IMG/VR virus record: IMGVR_UViG_3300048582_000144
Location: 1 to 58,047 of that record
Origin: a virus
DNA: 58,047 nt
Strand: one strand, 5' to 3'
Positions 57,954 to 58,047 of this stretch are shown piece after piece. Numbering within the stretch: the first letter of the stretch is position 1; each line of letters starts with the position of its first letter. The position numbers and the translations under genes are program-made. The notes beneath the pieces were generated by a model. That model saw only the letters and a program-made list of their open reading frames with translations. It searched no databases and was not told the origin of the DNA.

Positions 57954-58040
57954 AATCATGAACCAGAATCAAACTGAATCGAAGCCGCCAAGCGTTGAAG
58001 AACCCCGTAATGAGGGGTTGGATGGGACGCCTTGTTCGGC
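57914..58040 (+). other. attC 7
   Basis: GGGGAAC (57914-57920) and GTTCGGC (58034-58040). AGTCCATCCACCCC pairs with GGGGTTGGATGGGAC with extra bases on the right. It overlaps the DUF5131 stop codon. The last 7 bases of the window are the start of another cassette. Confidence 0.8.
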
Positions 58041-58047
58041 ATTCTCT

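Larger units (their letters stand above)
55125..58047 (+). mobile_element. Integron-type gene-cassette array without an integron integrase (CALIN-like)
   Basis: Seven attC-type sites in direct orientation (55125, 55344, 55707, 56185, 56698, 57025, 57914) delimit six small cassettes, each with one gene. The key evidence is that the right half-site heptamer of each attC reappears, reverse-complemented, as the left half-site of the next: GTTATGC/GCATAAC, GTTAGCG/CGCTAAC, GTTAGGC/GCCTAAC, GTTGGGC/GCCCAAC, GTTAGCA/TGCTAAC, GTTCCCC/GGGGAAC. That is the signature of cassette insertion by an IntI recombinase. The extra unpaired base is on the right arm in every case. No intI-like gene is present in the window. 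Confidence 0.88.

Noticed and set aside
57958-58047. Start of another gene, MNQNQTESKPPSVEEP...
   Set aside because: The same bases form attC 7 with good pairing. The frame has no independent support and is cut by the window edge.
1-58047. CRISPR array
   Set aside because: No set of evenly spaced identical repeats was seen. The repeated sequences present are attC, terminator and late-motif copies.

Overview
The window reads as most of, or all of, a temperate tailed-phage genome. It holds a terminase, a portal, scaffold and coat genes, tail fibres, a lysis cassette, a tyrosine integrase, a divergent repressor switch and a RecT/YqaJ recombination block. There is no tail-tape-measure or tail-sheath gene, there is a podovirus-type (N4 gp56-like) coat protein, and there is one giant 5,517-residue virion/ejection-type protein. 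Together these suggest a short-tailed (podovirus-like) morphology. GC-rich codon use, scarce Shine-Dalgarno sequences and a SSNLADW-type motif that I associate with Verrucomicrobiota proteins make such a host plausible; this is an inference. A 3' tRNA fragment beside the integrase lies in the middle of phage genes rather than at their edge. It therefore looks like attP of an excised or circular genome, not a prophage end.

Layout. 1-2.8 kb: two small cassette-like genes around a DnaB-type helicase. 2.9-5.3 kb: terminase small and large subunits. 5.3-21.9 kb: a single gene for a giant polyvalent protein with four zincin motifs, an L,D-transpeptidase-like domain and a hydrophobic C-terminus. 22-23 kb: small genes, a strong terminator and one antisense gene. 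23.5-29.8 kb: portal and three receptor-binding/fibre genes. 29.8-31.7 kb: holin-like protein, DUF1353 protein, membrane-anchored protein and endolysin. 31.8-43.2 kb: scaffold, coat, tail adaptor and tail proteins, a glycosyltransferase-like protein and a low-complexity protein with SRFR motifs. 43.2-46.6 kb: integrase, attP, repressor, operators, RHH protein and early regulators. 46.6-54.8 kb: replication/recombination genes (RecT, YqaJ nuclease, RecU-like resolvase, SWIM protein, sulfotransferase-like protein). 55.1-58.0 kb: an integron-type gene-cassette array.

Three things stand out. First, the right end is a run of attC recombination sites with one small gene per cassette and no integron integrase. 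The left end has a further attC, another lies behind the dnaB unit, and two genes there carry half-sites. If the sequence is circular these form one array interrupted only by dnaB and one small gene. Second, a 12-base motif, TTGCGCCCGTAT, precedes the start of late transcription units (five close copies and one weaker), suggesting a dedicated late-gene control signal. Third, the giant protein is built of modules joined by recurrent LFSSASP linkers and contains a 320-bp internal duplication, consistent with modular assembly and possibly proteolytic processing.

Genes are tightly packed, often with ATGA start/stop overlaps, so most functions are inferred from order as well as from motifs. The sequence was read by eye; no database search was possible.
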